A stretch of 35,817 bases of DNA from Asterionellopsis glacialis (GCA_014885115.2 WKLE02000297.1:1-35817); one strand, 5' to 3'. Positions 1 to 10,585 are shown, counted from the first letter of the stretch. The notes: generated by a model from the sequence alone, not told the origin. A program made the numbers and translations.

Positions 1-118
1 CCCCCCCCCATTTGGCGCCTCAACCGCCACTAAACTAAGTCAAATCGTGGCATCCAGCTAGAGAAATTCAGGAAGATAAAATAATACACACAAGTCTGTC
101 GTTGACAAGTAGTAGATC

Positions 119-1724
119 ATGGCAGAAAGTACACCTTTACAACGATCTGAAAGTTTGAACGGAAGTGTATTTAGCATTTGCGGCAGAGTTCTCAACTGCG
201 GCGCAATCACAGCACTTGCAGTTGTCAATGCACTTCTGTTTCTTCAACTTCAAGCTGTCACGTACAAGGTTGCAGATGAACAAAATCAATTAGACGAGCT
301 AAAGGACAAATTGAAAACCCAACAGAATCAAACAATAATTGTTCAAGAAAAGGTTGAAGAAGAACACGATCTCACAGTTATACACATGGGCGGTACTTTT
401 GTTCTTATCACATGTCTTATCACAATGTTCCACATGACAACTCATTTAAATAAATGGAACGAACCAATCGTACAAACGAAGATCATCGCTATTCTATGGA
501 TGAGTCCTATTTATGTAAGTATCGAGTCAACTTACTTGATCTCACACGATTCAACACTATCCATATGATTCTGATTGTCCCTCATCAAAGAATGTAACCC
601 TCATTCGCTTTTTTGGGTTCGGATTGTTTTGCTTTCTATTTGCAGGGAGTCGCATCGTTTTCAAGTCTCGTCTATCCCGTCGCTCACGAATACATGATGA
701 TCATCAAAGGTATGAATCCTTCTCCAATCTGTACACACCAACATGCCCAAGCAATCTAATTGAATAATGATCTATCCTCTCACTCAACGCATGACGCGTT
801 TTCTTTTTTGAAGATTTCTACGAGGCTTATTGCATCTACCAGTTCTTATCGTTTTTAATTGCTGTCTTGGGACGTGGTGATCGAGATGCCGTTGTCAACG
901 TTTTAGCATCGCACGCTGATCATCTCAAGCCTCCATATAAATTTCTGAATTGTTTTTACCATCCTCCTCCAGAGCAGAGTAACAGGGCCATGTCAAATGC
1001 AGTTTTATTAGAATGCCAAATATTGGCAATGCAATTTGTATTCCTTCGGCCATTTATGTCAATACTAAATTTTATCATCAACATTATGGAGCAATACACC
1101 TGCACTCACAAAGAAAACAACAACGATGAAAGTGATGCAGATATTTCTAATCAATGGGCATTCTTTGCTTCCCCCAAGTTTGTTGTGGTGATGATTCAAA
1201 ACGTATCCATCTTTTTTGCACTTGCAGGTCTTTTAAAATTCTATCATGCAGTACACAAAGATTTGCAATAGCGCCAGAAATTTTCAAAGTTTCTGTGCAT
1301 AAAAGGTGTAATTTTTATGACTTTTTGGCAAGGACTTGCAATTTCAATATTCTTTCATTTCCGACAACCTGAAGGACATAGTTTGGATGGAGACGACGTT
1401 GTGGATGATGACAAACATCACCAAGCTGATCCAGCACAGACCATTCAAAATATTTTGATTTGTCTTGAGATGCTCTTCTTTGCCTTGGCCCACTGGTGTG
1501 TTTTCCCCAAGGAAGAATGGGAGGAGGGATACAGACGAAAACAACTTCCAAGTGTGGGTATTGGTTTTAAAGATTTTGTATCAGACGTGAACATGGTGCT
1601 CGATAGTAGCAAAGCATCACGAGCAACGAAGAAAATGAAAAAAGAGGGATTGGAAGCTATCCCTACAACAGAAAATGAATACACAGATGGTGAGTTGGTC
1701 ATGGGTGACACAGAGATAGCATAG
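119..1724 (+). CDS. TMEM184 / OST-alpha (LAZ1-like, DUF300) membrane protein, three exons, in-frame TAG
   Basis: A multi-pass membrane protein of the TMEM184/organic solute transporter alpha family. Exons are 119-514, 646-709 and 814-1724, joined at GT-AG introns of 131 and 104 bp. After a first membrane segment (about residues 17-45) comes a short charged coiled coil (about 50-82). The family landmarks follow: HMGGTFVLI, ILWMSPIY at the first splice junction, then DFYEAYCIYQF (family (E)CYEAY) at the start of exon 3. Near the C terminus are KFLCIKG, TFWQG and ILICLEMLFFALAHW, all typical of the family. The frame is broken once, by TAG at 1269-1271 (codon 306), between the sixth and seventh hydrophobic segments; the frame then stays open for 150 more codons of recognisable family sequence. 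This could be a nonsense allele, a young pseudogene, readthrough or a sequencing error. The family is thought to act in membrane transport or trafficking; the substrate here is unknown. No nearby gene suggests a partner. Confidence 0.85.
515..645 (+). other. Intron 1 of the TMEM184-family gene
   Basis: It begins GTAAGT right after the PIY codons and ends in a pyrimidine-rich stretch with TTTGCAG. Removing it (131 bp, phase 0) joins the family motif ILWMSPIY to GVASFSSLVYP. Confidence 0.85.
710..813 (+). other. Intron 2 of the TMEM184-family gene
   Basis: It begins GTATGA and ends TTTTTTGAAG (104 bp, phase 1). Removing it creates an Asp codon and reads into the conserved DFYEAY motif. Confidence 0.8.
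1269..1271 (+). other. In-frame TAG within the TMEM184-family gene
   Basis: TAG follows the codons HKDLQ and precedes RQKFSKFLCIKG in the same frame. A 21-bp segment at 1251-1271 begins GT and ends AG and is a multiple of three, so removing it would restore the frame, but it is far shorter than the other introns here. Confidence 0.8.
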
Positions 1725-2021
1725 ACTATGCAGACATTTTGCATGGTAAAATGTGATCTTAGTGGGGTATCTAAATAAATTAGAAAAATAATATTCCAAA
1801 TAATTTTTCGCATCAAATGAATTCAGCAAACTTTACTACCTACACGTTGCCAAATAACTCTTAGGTCATAACTCCGTGTGATCATCGCAAGATTAAGAGA
1901 GAGGTGAGAAACTGAGAGACTTCCATGCTTTCTTAAGCTTGTTAATGGGTTCGTTGCCACTTTTCTATTGGTCAACATTGGGAAGGAGCAGTTGAGAGGC
2001 ATCATCAAGTGGCAGAAATCC

Positions 2022-2519
2022 TTAAGGGAAAACAGATTCAGGACTCACTTCACAAGCTGTTGGGCTCTTACAGTAGATGCTTCCAACAATTTCTGAGAAC
2101 TTCATCCATTGGTTTTCAGCTGCTGACTTATCAGCAGCAATGGCCATCACAAGAGCAACAAGACCATCTTGTCCAGTGCAGGGGACAGGAGTATCATTCA
2201 CAAGAGATTCACAAAAGGCAATTTTTTTGGTGACGTACGCCTCGTTGTAACGGGAAAGGAAGAAATTGTAAGGCATGTCAGCATTTCCAGTGGCAGTGTT
2301 GGGGTAAATATTGTCAGTTTGGATCATACGACACCATTGGGGTAACGGACCATACAGGAAGCAGTATCGAATTTTTCAGATCCATCCAAAACTTCAATTG
2401 ACTTGTCAATGTGACATGCGCCAGTAGCAAGAATTTCAATTGGATCTTCAGAGAGGCTCCATTAACACCATGAAATGAAGTAGCAGTTGACCTCATTGGC
2501 CCTTGGACCATCCACGTAA
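2022..2519 (-). pseudogene. Broken C-terminal piece of a Gfo/Idh/MocA (inositol 2-dehydrogenase-like) oxidoreductase
   Basis: Minus-strand sequence resembles the C-terminal half of NAD(P)-dependent sugar or inositol dehydrogenases. The best stretch runs from 2327 down: IQTDN, then NFFLSRYNEAYVTKKIAFCE, then PVPCTGQDGLVALVMAIAADKSA. The family pattern there is 'RY.EAY..E...F...+..G..PPVTG.DGL.AL.+A.AA..S'. Upstream, 2519-2328 reads PRANEVNCYFISW, IEILATGACHIDKSIEVLDG and CMVRYPNGVV in another frame. That part has a stop, and a one-base frameshift near 2327 separates the two. The piece has no N-terminal Rossmann region and stops abruptly at about 2518, where plus-strand integrase sequence begins, so it is a rearranged fragment. 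It cannot make an active enzyme. The family assignment is fairly safe; the substrate cannot be told. Confidence 0.65.
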
Positions 2520-3165
2520 ATGGTGAAGACATTCATTTTCATGCTATATCTTTTATTGATACTGTAACTAAGTCACCTGAAGTTGCACCTATAAACAATA
2601 AGTCTTCAGAACACACAGGCCAGAAACTTGAAGACATATGGTACTCACGATACCCTTGCCCATTGAAAATCATTCACAACAAGGAAGGGGAATTTATGGG
2701 AGAAGGTTTTCAAAGAAGACTCCAAATGATGGACATTCAAGACATTCCAACTACAATCAAAAACCCACAAGCCAAGGTGATTTTTGAATGTGTACATCAA
2801 ACAATGGGAAATATTGTTTGCACATTAACCCATGCACATCAAGCACAAAACATTGCAAAAGCTAAAGACTTAGTGGATTCATGCCTGGCCACTGCTAGTC
2901 ACGCAGTCTGCACATCCACTAACAAGTCCTTCCACATGTCACCAGGAGCCCTTGTCTACCAAAGAGATATGTTTTTAGATATCCCTATCACTGCTGATCT
3001 ATACCTAATACAACAGTGTCACCAAGTCAACTTGCTCAAATGATTCATCCATCCCTTCACTGTAGAACAATCCCATGTCAATGGCACAGTAGCTATCCAA
3101 TGCAATCCTTATGTCACCAAATGACTTAACATTTGCGGTATTAAACCATGCAGCGACAGCCTAGC
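2515..3165 (+). pseudogene. Decayed retroelement integrase (catalytic core to C-terminal end)
   Basis: Plus-strand remnant of an rve-type integrase from a diatom LTR retrotransposon. The frame reads ISFIDTVTK (first catalytic Asp region), NKSSEHT, a site where the usual HDNGGEF reads HNKEGEF, then NPQAKVIFECVHQTM (family NPQANAICERMHQT, holding the catalytic Glu) and SPGALVYQRDMFLDIPITADL. The second catalytic Asp is therefore Asn. Stops lie at 3041-3043 and about 3125, yet the frame continues into PFTVEQSHVNGTVAIQ and LNICGIKP, which match the C-terminal tail of such polyproteins. The stretch that normally links these two parts seems deleted. The order integrase-then-end suggests a Ty3/gypsy type, but a Ty1/copia source is not excluded. 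No reverse transcriptase lies upstream. It is inactive. Confidence 0.75.
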
Positions 3166-3524
3166 CTTTCCTACTCAAAAGTTATTCCAATTCTTCTTTT
3201 GAATGGGGGAGGCCAAATGCCATATCCCTTACAAGGACAACATGAAGGATAATCTCATAAGGACATCAGATACACGTAAAAGATAATGGTCACATACAAA
3301 TATTAATGGGTATTATTGATACCACTTGCTTAAACTACCTCATCAAGTAACTAATCAAGAGATGTATTCAATTTGCATCTCTCACAATTTTAACCTTATT
3401 ATTGTCCATTTCATATTTCCCCCCTGTATTTTAAGGGTCTAAATTAGAGGGAAATCAGAAATAAATCAGACCTCATCAAAGTAGGTACCACTCATAAATC
3501 TGAGCCACCCTCCTTTTTCTGGTC
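3166..3524. other. No gene seen; tail of the integrase remnant
   Basis: AT-rich sequence after the integrase remnant. A pyrimidine tract (TTTCCCCCCTGTATTTT) lies near 3415-3433. No matching long terminal repeat was found elsewhere in the window. Confidence 0.4.
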
Positions 3525-4094
3525 CTAGATGAGAGCAGAAGATTTTGATCTCTGACAGGGGACCATGTGCACTTGCTGCAGTGCACAGCCTGAAGTAGTC
3601 AAGTTGCGCAAGAGGTATGACTTGCATACAATGACATCAATCAAACATTGTACAGATATACCATGATGCAATGATGTCACAGATGAGACACATGGAATGA
3701 TGCACCATGTACAAATATGGGCCCCCTTTTCCAATGCTGCCTCTATGGCTTCCTTGGTCCATGGTTTGCTGCAGTCCACCAGCACTCCTCTCTCCCACTC
3801 CTTTAGGGTTTCTGCAAATGGATGAAGGCTCACAAGAGCCATCGGGCGCATTAGGCTTTTCCCTTTTTGGGGGCAGTCTGTCTTACCTTGTGCTCTTGCT
3901 GCAGGGGAGTCAGCTGGGAGCCATCCAACTAGTTTGGCCTTGGAGCCCCTTTTGGGTTTCAGGTCTGCACACCCTTCCATGTGTTTTTCCTGTGCTGTAG
4001 GAGAGAGGGCATCCAATATTGAATGTTCCTCTTGCAAACTTGGCACTTCACAAGGCTCCCATTTTGGGTTCCTCTGGGACACAGGTTGGGACAC
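3525..4094 (-). pseudogene. Gag-pol linker / N-terminal pol remnant of a diatom LTR retroelement
   Basis: This minus-strand open stretch carries HPFAETLKEWERGVLVDC and WTKEAIEAALEKGAH. I recognise these as the block just upstream of the reverse transcriptase in abundant diatom retroelement polyproteins (pattern 'HPF...+.+WE.GV.VDCG..W....IEAA+.+GPH'). The reverse transcriptase that should follow toward lower coordinates is missing; the frame ends at 3525 in unrelated sequence. It lies downstream of the gag remnant at 4493-5783 in the same orientation, so the two probably come from one element, truncated before RT and now lying tail to tail with the plus-strand integrase remnant. Confidence is moderate because the match is from memory of the pattern only. 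Confidence 0.5.
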
Positions 4095-4492
4095 TACCAG
4101 TCATGAATCACCCTGCTTCCTCTTCAAACTTAGTTTCTGCTTGTAGGCTTCTGCTGCCTTTTGCAACATTGCAGCAATCACTTGAGCTCTGGCATCTGTA
4201 CTATGCTTGGCTTCTAAGTGTTGGTATGTACATCAGGCATTTTTACAAGCCCTGAACAGATTCATCTCTAAACATGTACCCTTCACTCCTATTTTTAAGT
4301 CTGTGTAATTCACTGGTGGATTCACAGAACTCATCAAAGAGCCAATGGTTAGCTAGGGGTACTATTTCTTTAGGGGTTGAGTCACCTTCTCTATGAGGGG
4401 GTGCATATGAGCCTTAAAAATAAAAATATTTCTGAAGGAAATAGACCCTCCATTGGGTTGCGTGTCCCCTCACTGCCTCCACCTCGGGATTG

Positions 4493-5783
4493 TCAGGATC
4501 CAGAGAAATCCTCATTTTCTTTCGTAGTTGGCGTTTTACCACATCCATGGTATGCCAGTCTTCTATAATGGCTGCCAATAATGTTGGATGGTCTTCCCCT
4601 TCTGACAGGCTTCATGCAGCCTGTCAGAAGGGTTCTTTTTGTTTTTGCCTCAGTGATTTGCATGGAAGCGGCCTTGACTGTTTCCAAGGCTTGACCAAAT
4701 GCTGCCTGTGTATCAAGCACTGGCCCTCAAATAACACTTGGGGAAGAGAAGAGTGCATGTTGCCCTAGTGCTAATTTTATGATTCTATTTCCCCACCATA
4801 TTAACTTCTGGTTTGGTTCCCACTGCAGTTGCAGTTTGCTATCATTGCAAGAGGGACCAGCACCAGCCAATTTGGTGCAGGCTAGCCAGGCCCATTCCAC
4901 CATTGAGCTGACTTCCTGTTTTTGTTGGCTGTTACTCAAAATTCCTACAAGTCAGTCTATCACTTGTAGGGCACGGTAAGGTGGCAGAGGCCCCATGAAG
5001 TATGAAGCCCATTCCAGTGGAAGAAACACTAACTTGCATAATTTTACAGTGTCCTCAACTGGCATGCCTGTCTGGACTCAACCAACATACAGTGTCAATA
5101 ACAAGTCCAGATCTGCATTGTAAGCTGCTTTTAGGTCAGCAGCCTTTGCTTGCACCAGAGTTTCCACCTGGAAAAACTTGTCAGAGGTCACTTACAGTGT
5201 TCCCCGGGACTAGTAAATGCGGTGGTAGCTGGCATTCATCCACATCCCTATATCTAGCAAATATTTTTCTGTTGAACTTGTTGGGGACACCAAACCCCAT
5301 TTGGAACTGTCAAATGCAATATACCATTGTCACATAACAGGATGTAGGTAATACCTTGAGAAAGGCACTTGTCTCATCAGCACTCAGTAGCTGGGTTAGC
5401 ACCTCATCAGGGTTTATTGCATCCTCCCCACTACCACAAAGGCCTTGATGACCGATTCAGTCAGTTCTTCATTTGATCTACCCGCCAAAGAAGACAACAT
5501 CTCATACATGAGGGTGCCCACCTTTGCCTCATACAGGGAGTGCAAATGGCTGGGCAGTGGGGACATTACCTCTGGGAGCTGGAGTGCCTCTAGCGTCTGG
5601 CATAGGTCCCTGTTGGGGTTGCGGAACACATGGAATTAGGTCTGTGGCCGCAGGAACAACCCTTGGAGGAGGAGATACCATGGCCTCAGCTCCCCCAGCT
5701 GCCCTTGTGGTCCTCATTACTGGTGGTGCTCCCACTTGTGCGGCAGGAACGGGAATGTTGTCGTTCATTGTCTTTAACTTCAT
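4493..5783 (-). pseudogene. Decayed gag region of the same minus-strand retroelement
   Basis: The minus strand holds a Pro/Ala-rich N terminus (5783-5529), then FRNPNRDLCQTLEALQLP and SLYEAKVGTLMYEMLSSLAGR with EELTESVIKAFVVV (5629-5414, another frame). After a noisy stretch, one frame runs from about 5165 to 4493. It reads VQAKAADLKAAYNADLDLLL, then CKLVFLPLEWASYFMGPLPP, then EWAWLACTKLAGAGP, and is broken by three in-frame TGA codons (one at 4727-4729) but by no frameshift. Length and order fit a retroelement structural protein. No zinc knuckle is visible. The link to the 3525-4094 segment rests on orientation and adjacency. It is non-functional. Confidence 0.5.
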
Positions 5784-6587
5784 TCTTTGATTCTTGCTCC
5801 TGCTCTCTCAAAAGTGAGCAGTCAATGACTGGTGTCAGAATTTGCAAGATACGCTTCTGATCCCAGCATGCAGGTTAAACATGCGCAATGTTTACCAGTT
5901 CTCTTTGGCCTTGTAGGCCTCCCTCTTGCAGATTCCAATCAGAGATAGCCAGTTGTGTTCCTTGTTGTCCAGTCCTTGCATTCCAGTGGGTTGGGATCTC
6001 CTCCTTGTAACCCCTGGTCTGCTTGCCTGTTCCAGCCTAGTTCTGCCTTGGGTTGACCCTTGTGTCGGCAACTTGCTCTTCTCTCCTGAAAAGCCTCACT
6101 ACTTCAAATACTGCGCTCACAATTTTACTACTTGATTCAGATGCCAATAAAAGGATATTATTAATCAAAGAATTAAGCTACATCTAAGCTGGTTACCCGA
6201 CCCATTTGACAGTACTGGGCGGGCAGGAAACTAGATAAAAATGAATTTAACGGTTGGAATAAACAACTAAACAACCAGGTGGGGGGTGCAGGGGGCTTAA
6301 GTTTCTTCTTTCATCACATGCAGTGAACTTGCTAACCTAGGTTACAAATGTACAAATCCCAAGTTACAAATAAATTTAAATTTGTAACTTAATAATATTT
6401 TTCATGTTACAAAATTGTAATTTCAAATTACAAATTCCTAACCTAAATCATGACCAAAAGGGAAAACAATTCTGGTAAAAAATATGTTTGTACTGAAGTT
6501 TAATCCTAATAAATATTATGTACCTAATACACATACCATACACAGAACACAAAAATCATGTACTAATTTCTCAGAAGTATATAATAT
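5784..6587. other. No gene seen; likely retroelement leader plus AT-rich spacer
   Basis: On the minus strand 5980-5890 a short reading frame (MQGLDNKEHNW...CKREAYKAKENW) may be the start of the gag remnant. From 6330 to 6465 the sequence is a cluster of TTACAAAT and ATTTGTAA words arranged as inverted repeats. No promoter or RNA gene is recognised. Confidence 0.35.
6363..6388. repeat. Short inverted repeat GTTACAAAT / ATTTGTAAC
   Basis: Perfect 9-bp arms flank an 8-bp AT spacer, inside a wider group of TTACAAA words (6345-6450). It could be the remnant of a foldback element. Confidence 0.6.
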
Positions 6588-8163
6588 TTAATTCTCAAAT
6601 TCCATATTATTGGCATCATCAATATTCATAATCTCCACATCCTCATCCTCACTGAAGATCAAATCATTGTTGGTTTCTACCTCCTCTTCTACTTCAATTG
6701 TATTGTTACCTACTTTTTTGCGCTTTTTAACAGTAGCCGGATAATGAAAATAATCGGGCCTCTCAGTGGTCTCATTGTTATACTCTCTTTTATATGAAGC
6801 CTTATTTTGAATATGTTCTTTGTACCTGTCCCAAAAATAATCCAACCCATCCTGAGACCATCCACCAGTAGGTTCCATTTCTCCATCAGTAAATTTTAGT
6901 TTCTCCTTGGTTGGCCCATATCTATATATAATGTTGTTATGTAGGATTGTCTGAAGGAAGGCAAACTTTTGAGATGTCATTATCTCCAACAAAGTAAAAC
7001 CATCTACCTTCTACCTCATCATCAGAGAGGAAATCCTGGTCACTCCTGAATAGATTTTATGTGACCTTGGTAACAAAATTTATGTCAGAAATTCCGACAT
7101 AAAAAAGTGTCACTTCAAGTCACCAGTCACGTAAATTTTGTGGTACAGTCAAAAAATTAACGCCAGCCCGTCATATTTTTTACATGACACACTCATATAA
7201 ATATTTTCTTAATTTGATATTTTTCTTTTTGCACGCCAAATTATTTTTTTCACCTGACTCGCCCAAAAAATCGCATTCCTTGACATAAAAATTTTACAGA
7301 CTCACTTAAAAATTTGCACGGACTGACATAAAAAATTGTCAACTTGGCTTAAAAAACATGAACACACTGTAGCATAATATTTTTGACTTTAAAATCTTTG
7401 TCTGTCAAATATAACTTACCAACTAGTTTAGTACTTTTAACAAATTTCCACTTAATGTAGGTCTTTTGTTTTCATCTGCAGGGATGTTGTCAATAGTATC
7501 ATCAATGTCTTCATCATCTGAATAGTCAAAAGTAATGCTATCTGAACTGTTAGTTTCTTCTTTATTATTAATGATGCTTTGGCTTACCTTATTGCTGTAA
7601 TCATATGCCATTTTATTATTCTCATCTTTATTAGCTTTGAACATAGCAAGAACAACTTTTTGAATAGCATTGTTAACATCATTGCACCTAGTAGCTATGG
7701 CATTCTTTACTACACCTTTGTAGGTGTTCCAAAACATCCACTTGTCTTCAGGTGCTATTGGAAACATTTCTAGCACTTTGTTGCCAATAGTTAGGTTGAT
7801 CTAAGTCATCCAGTTCTTCTTGAGAAGTAATAAACTTGATTTCCCTAAAAATTTCATACTTGACTTTCCTTGCTATGTCTTTTGAAAGAATAGGGCAACG
7901 TTGGTAGGAACTTACATTTTTGGCATGGGTAGTGGCTTGCTGTTGCTGGGTCCTTAATTCTTGGTTGACATTTTTTAAATGCTCTACCTGCTTCAGAAGT
8001 TGCTGGTATTTCAGCACATCTTTAGACAAACTTAAGGATGATGAGTTAATAAAATATTTTTTGGTTCTTAAGTATGGTTCTCTGTTGGTGGAGTTACATA
8101 CAATTCAGCTGCATTGTTTTGCCTGTATCTAACTGGCAAATTTTTACTCAATGAATCCACCAT
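6588..8163 (-). pseudogene. Broken multi-exon gene of unknown function (coiled-coil, acidic, Lys-rich)
   Basis: I do not recognise this protein. A plausible start at 8163 gives a 22-codon first exon ending AAELY at 8098. A 95-bp intron (8097-8003, GTAACT to TACCAG) joins in frame to a Gln-rich coiled coil (LLKQVEHLKNVNQEL, then QQQQ). The coding sequence then shifts by one base near 7790 into a block with IAPEDKWMFWNTYKGVV and an acidic tail (DYSDDEDIDDTID), stopping near 7423. After a 430-bp AT-rich gap, coding resumes with DEVEGRWFYFVG, shifts again near 6990 to MTSQKFAFLQTILHNNIIYR and GWSQDGLDYFWDRYKEHI, and ends in a Lys-rich then acidic C terminus (FSEDEDVEIMNIDD). At least two frameshifts argue for a pseudogene. 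The tryptophan-rich, charged composition suggests a lineage-specific family, perhaps carried by a transposon. Confidence 0.5.
7245..7365. repeat. Degenerate minisatellite, unit about 22-25 bp
   Basis: About five imperfect copies of a unit like TTGACATAAAAATTTTACAG lie in a row, with variants such as TCACTTAAAAATTTGCACGG and TGACATAAAAAATTGTCAAC. They lie in the gap between two coding segments of the 6588-8163 pseudogene, so they may be intronic. Confidence 0.5.
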
Positions 8164-8596
8164 GGCGTGATTTTTATTTGAGGTGTGTCCTTTCCATGGG
8201 TCTGGATTGTGACTGAATTTTATTTGGAGCTATTTAAAACAAATGTGGACTACCAAATTGTTCGAAAAAATTGGCGCAGTGGTACAATATGTATGTCAAA
8301 AATTGTGTATGTAAAATTTACTGATAAGTTGTACCAATTCTTGCCAATTTAAAATTCGGTAGCTTGTAACATGAATTTTTTTGATGCCTGTATATTTTCC
8401 CTGCCTTGTGAAAATTCACCTTTTTTCTACAAATAATTTCCTGGATGATTTGGTTGTTACCGCATTTTTCCTTTTATGCGGAATTTTTTGTGCGCATTCC
8501 GTGCAGATGGCTGCACGTCTGTGCGCAATAATTTTTCATTCTAGCCTGCACACCACAGGATGACACCATGGAGTTCTTTTTGGATCCATATCTCTG

Positions 8597-8612
8597 GTAC
8601 GTTTTTACGTAC
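8597..8612. repeat. Small palindrome GTACGT-TTTT-ACGTAC
   Basis: Perfect 6-bp arms with a 4-base loop. It overlaps the possible splice donor at 8597. Confidence 0.6.
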
Positions 8613-8760
8613 AATCCTACACATTTTTTTCTTTTTTTTTTTTGAACCGCAACAACAGAACAGAAAGAAACAACAGGAACAGCAGAAGCTTTGGTGATGA
8701 TGGTCAGTTTCCTGCTGTTGATGCTGACTCCATCAAGAAAGAAAGGTAAGTAAATGATGT

Positions 8761-8792
8761 GTGCACTACATGCACCATAGCATGCAGTGCAC
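8761..8792. repeat. Hairpin with 13-bp arms (GTGCACTACATGC)
   Basis: The arms 8761-8773 and 8780-8792 pair with one mismatch around a 6-base loop. Its role is unknown. Confidence 0.65.
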
Positions 8793-9512
8793 GCATGGTA
8801 ATTGTTCACAAAATATCATGTTTTTTTTTAAAGTGCCTAGGATCCTACGCGCTACAGTACCAAAAATCTCATCACCTTCTGTTGTCCTGTTTTGAAAAGT
8901 TTTTAGGCAGCAGCTACAGCAATACCACACAACTCAACCACTAGTAGCAGCCACAGCAACAAGACAACTCAAGTAGCAGCCACAGCAACAAGGCAGTGAC
9001 CCATCACAAGTCATCAAGGATAGCTCTGATTCAATATCCTGAGCAACACGATGCTACACAGGCAGCACAGCAGCCACAGCAAAGCAACGCAACTAACTAA
9101 GTCTCTCAATTTCAAGTGTCCAAGTATAAGACAGTTTTGAATTTCTCAGCAACTTGTTGTGTGAATCAGGCAGTAACATTTCACCAAAGCTTCAGGTCTT
9201 TCATCAGATATATCAAATATCAAGATCACATCCAAGCTGTCTTTTTTTCCCAGAGTTCTGACCTAGAGTCCAAATTTTGGCCCTCTCAGCATCTCCTACG
9301 CTAGAGGCTTACCAATTTTTGTTCCAATTTATGATTACTGTTGAGCAGGGGGATGCCCTGGTAACAATTGTCTTAAATTTGGGCTGGGTAATTGGAAGTA
9401 ATTGTTCTGTTAGCCCCGCTACTTGGTACAACTTTCTAAGTTAAAAAGTTTTCCATTCATACATGGATTGAGACTTTTCAAATTAATTTTTGATTGTCCA
9501 ATATCATTATCA

Positions 9513-10585
9513 TATTTTTCAATGCTAACACTGTCACATTTTATTTGATGTCTCAACAACCATCTGGAAAATTACAACAATAAGGTTATCAATTGCCATC
9601 TTTATCTGATGACGATCGTTTTCATAACAAAAATCATGCCAAACCGACAGGAATTGATAGAGATATGATGTAAAGTATGTTTAATCTAGAAAATGATTTG
9701 ATATTTATACCCATATATGTACGACTGGATTACTCAACAACCCACTGAATTATTGGTACAATAGAACTATCTTTTACTAACTTCATCTGATGGCAATCGT
9801 TTTCACAACAAAAATCATGCTAAACGGCTTGATATTGATAAAGTTATGATATAAACTATGTGTAGTCTAGTAAATGATTTGATATTTATACCAGTATACG
9901 TAAGCATATTTTTTGATGCTATCATTGTCATGTTTTATTTGATATCTCAACAACTATCTGGCAAATTACAACAATAAGGTTATCAATCGCCATCTTGATC
10001 TGATGACGATCGTTTTCATAACAAAAATCATGCCAAACTGACAGGAATTGATAGCGTTATGATGTAAAGTATGTTTAATCTAGTAAATGATTTGATATTT
10101 ATACCCATATACTTACGACTTGATTACTCAACAACCCACTACATTATTGGTACAATAGAAATATCTATCACTAACTTCATCCAATGGCAATCGTTTTCAC
10201 AACAAAAATCATGCTAAACGGCTTGATATTGATAAAGTTATAATATATAAACTATGTGTAGTCTAGTAAATGATTTGATATTTATACTAGTATACGTACA
10301 ACTTGATTACTCAACAAACAACAAAATGATTACACTAAATAAGGTATGGATTAACATTGTTATCCCATGAGGGTTGTATCTACAACAAAAATCATTCCAA
10401 ACGGCTTGATATTGATGAAGTTATGGTGTAAATTATGTTTAATCTAGTAAATGATTTGATATTTATACCCTTATACGTATGACTTGATTACTCAACAACC
10501 AACAAGCTGATTTCTTGCTGTCTTTATCTAAGGGAATTTGTTTCCACAACAAAAATCATGCCAAACTGAACAAAACGGATAGAGT
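9513..10585. repeat. Satellite array with about 180-bp monomers and a 395-bp dimer
   Basis: The core AACAAAAATCATG (last base varying) starts at 9625, 9807, 10020, 10201, 10384 and 10548. Two monomer types alternate. Type A has CATAACAAAAATCATGCC and TATGATGTAAAGTATG. Type B has CACAACAAAAATCATGCT and ACGGCTTGATATTGAT. The A-B pair at about 9513-9907 is repeated at 9908-10302 with high identity, an offset of 395 bp. Later monomers are more diverged. GATTTGATATTTATACC and GATTACTCAACAAC words recur through the array. There is no coding capacity. The array resumes at 18641 beyond the LINE. Confidence 0.85.

Larger units (their letters stand above)
8568..8978 (+). pseudogene. Possible small Gln-rich multi-exon gene fragment
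   Basis: An ATG at 8568 starts MEFFLDPYLW, followed by a GTACGT donor at 8597. A second open stretch (SFGDDGQFPAVDADSIKKE) ends at a strong AG|GTAAGT donor at 8747. A third begins after TTTTTAG at 8906 and continues in frame with QQLQQYHTTQPLVAATATRQ before a TAG. More CAG/CAA-rich sequence follows to about 9100. The splice signals are good, but the product is short, low in complexity and of no known family. It may be chance or the end of a decayed gene. Confidence 0.25.
8164..9512. other. Mostly non-coding; holds small hairpins and a gene-like fragment
   Basis: Upstream of the 6588-8163 pseudogene and before the satellite array. The first 400 bases are AT-rich without coding signal. A possible exon set and two hairpins are listed separately. 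From 9100 to 9512 nothing is recognised. Confidence 0.4.

Noticed and set aside
1251..1271. 21-bp GT...AG segment as an intron that would remove the in-frame TAG
   Set aside because: It is far below the size of other introns in this window (89-131 bp) and lacks a pyrimidine tract.
1315..1829. Minus-strand open frames over the TMEM184-family gene
   Set aside because: They overlap the conserved family sequence on the plus strand and have no features of their own.
3707..4255. Plus-strand open frames in this stretch
   Set aside because: They are antisense to the retroelement gag-pol linker on the minus strand, which has recognisable motifs.
9546..10585. CRISPR array
   Set aside because: Monomers are about 180 bp and similar throughout; there is no short-repeat/unique-spacer pattern, and the DNA is eukaryotic.
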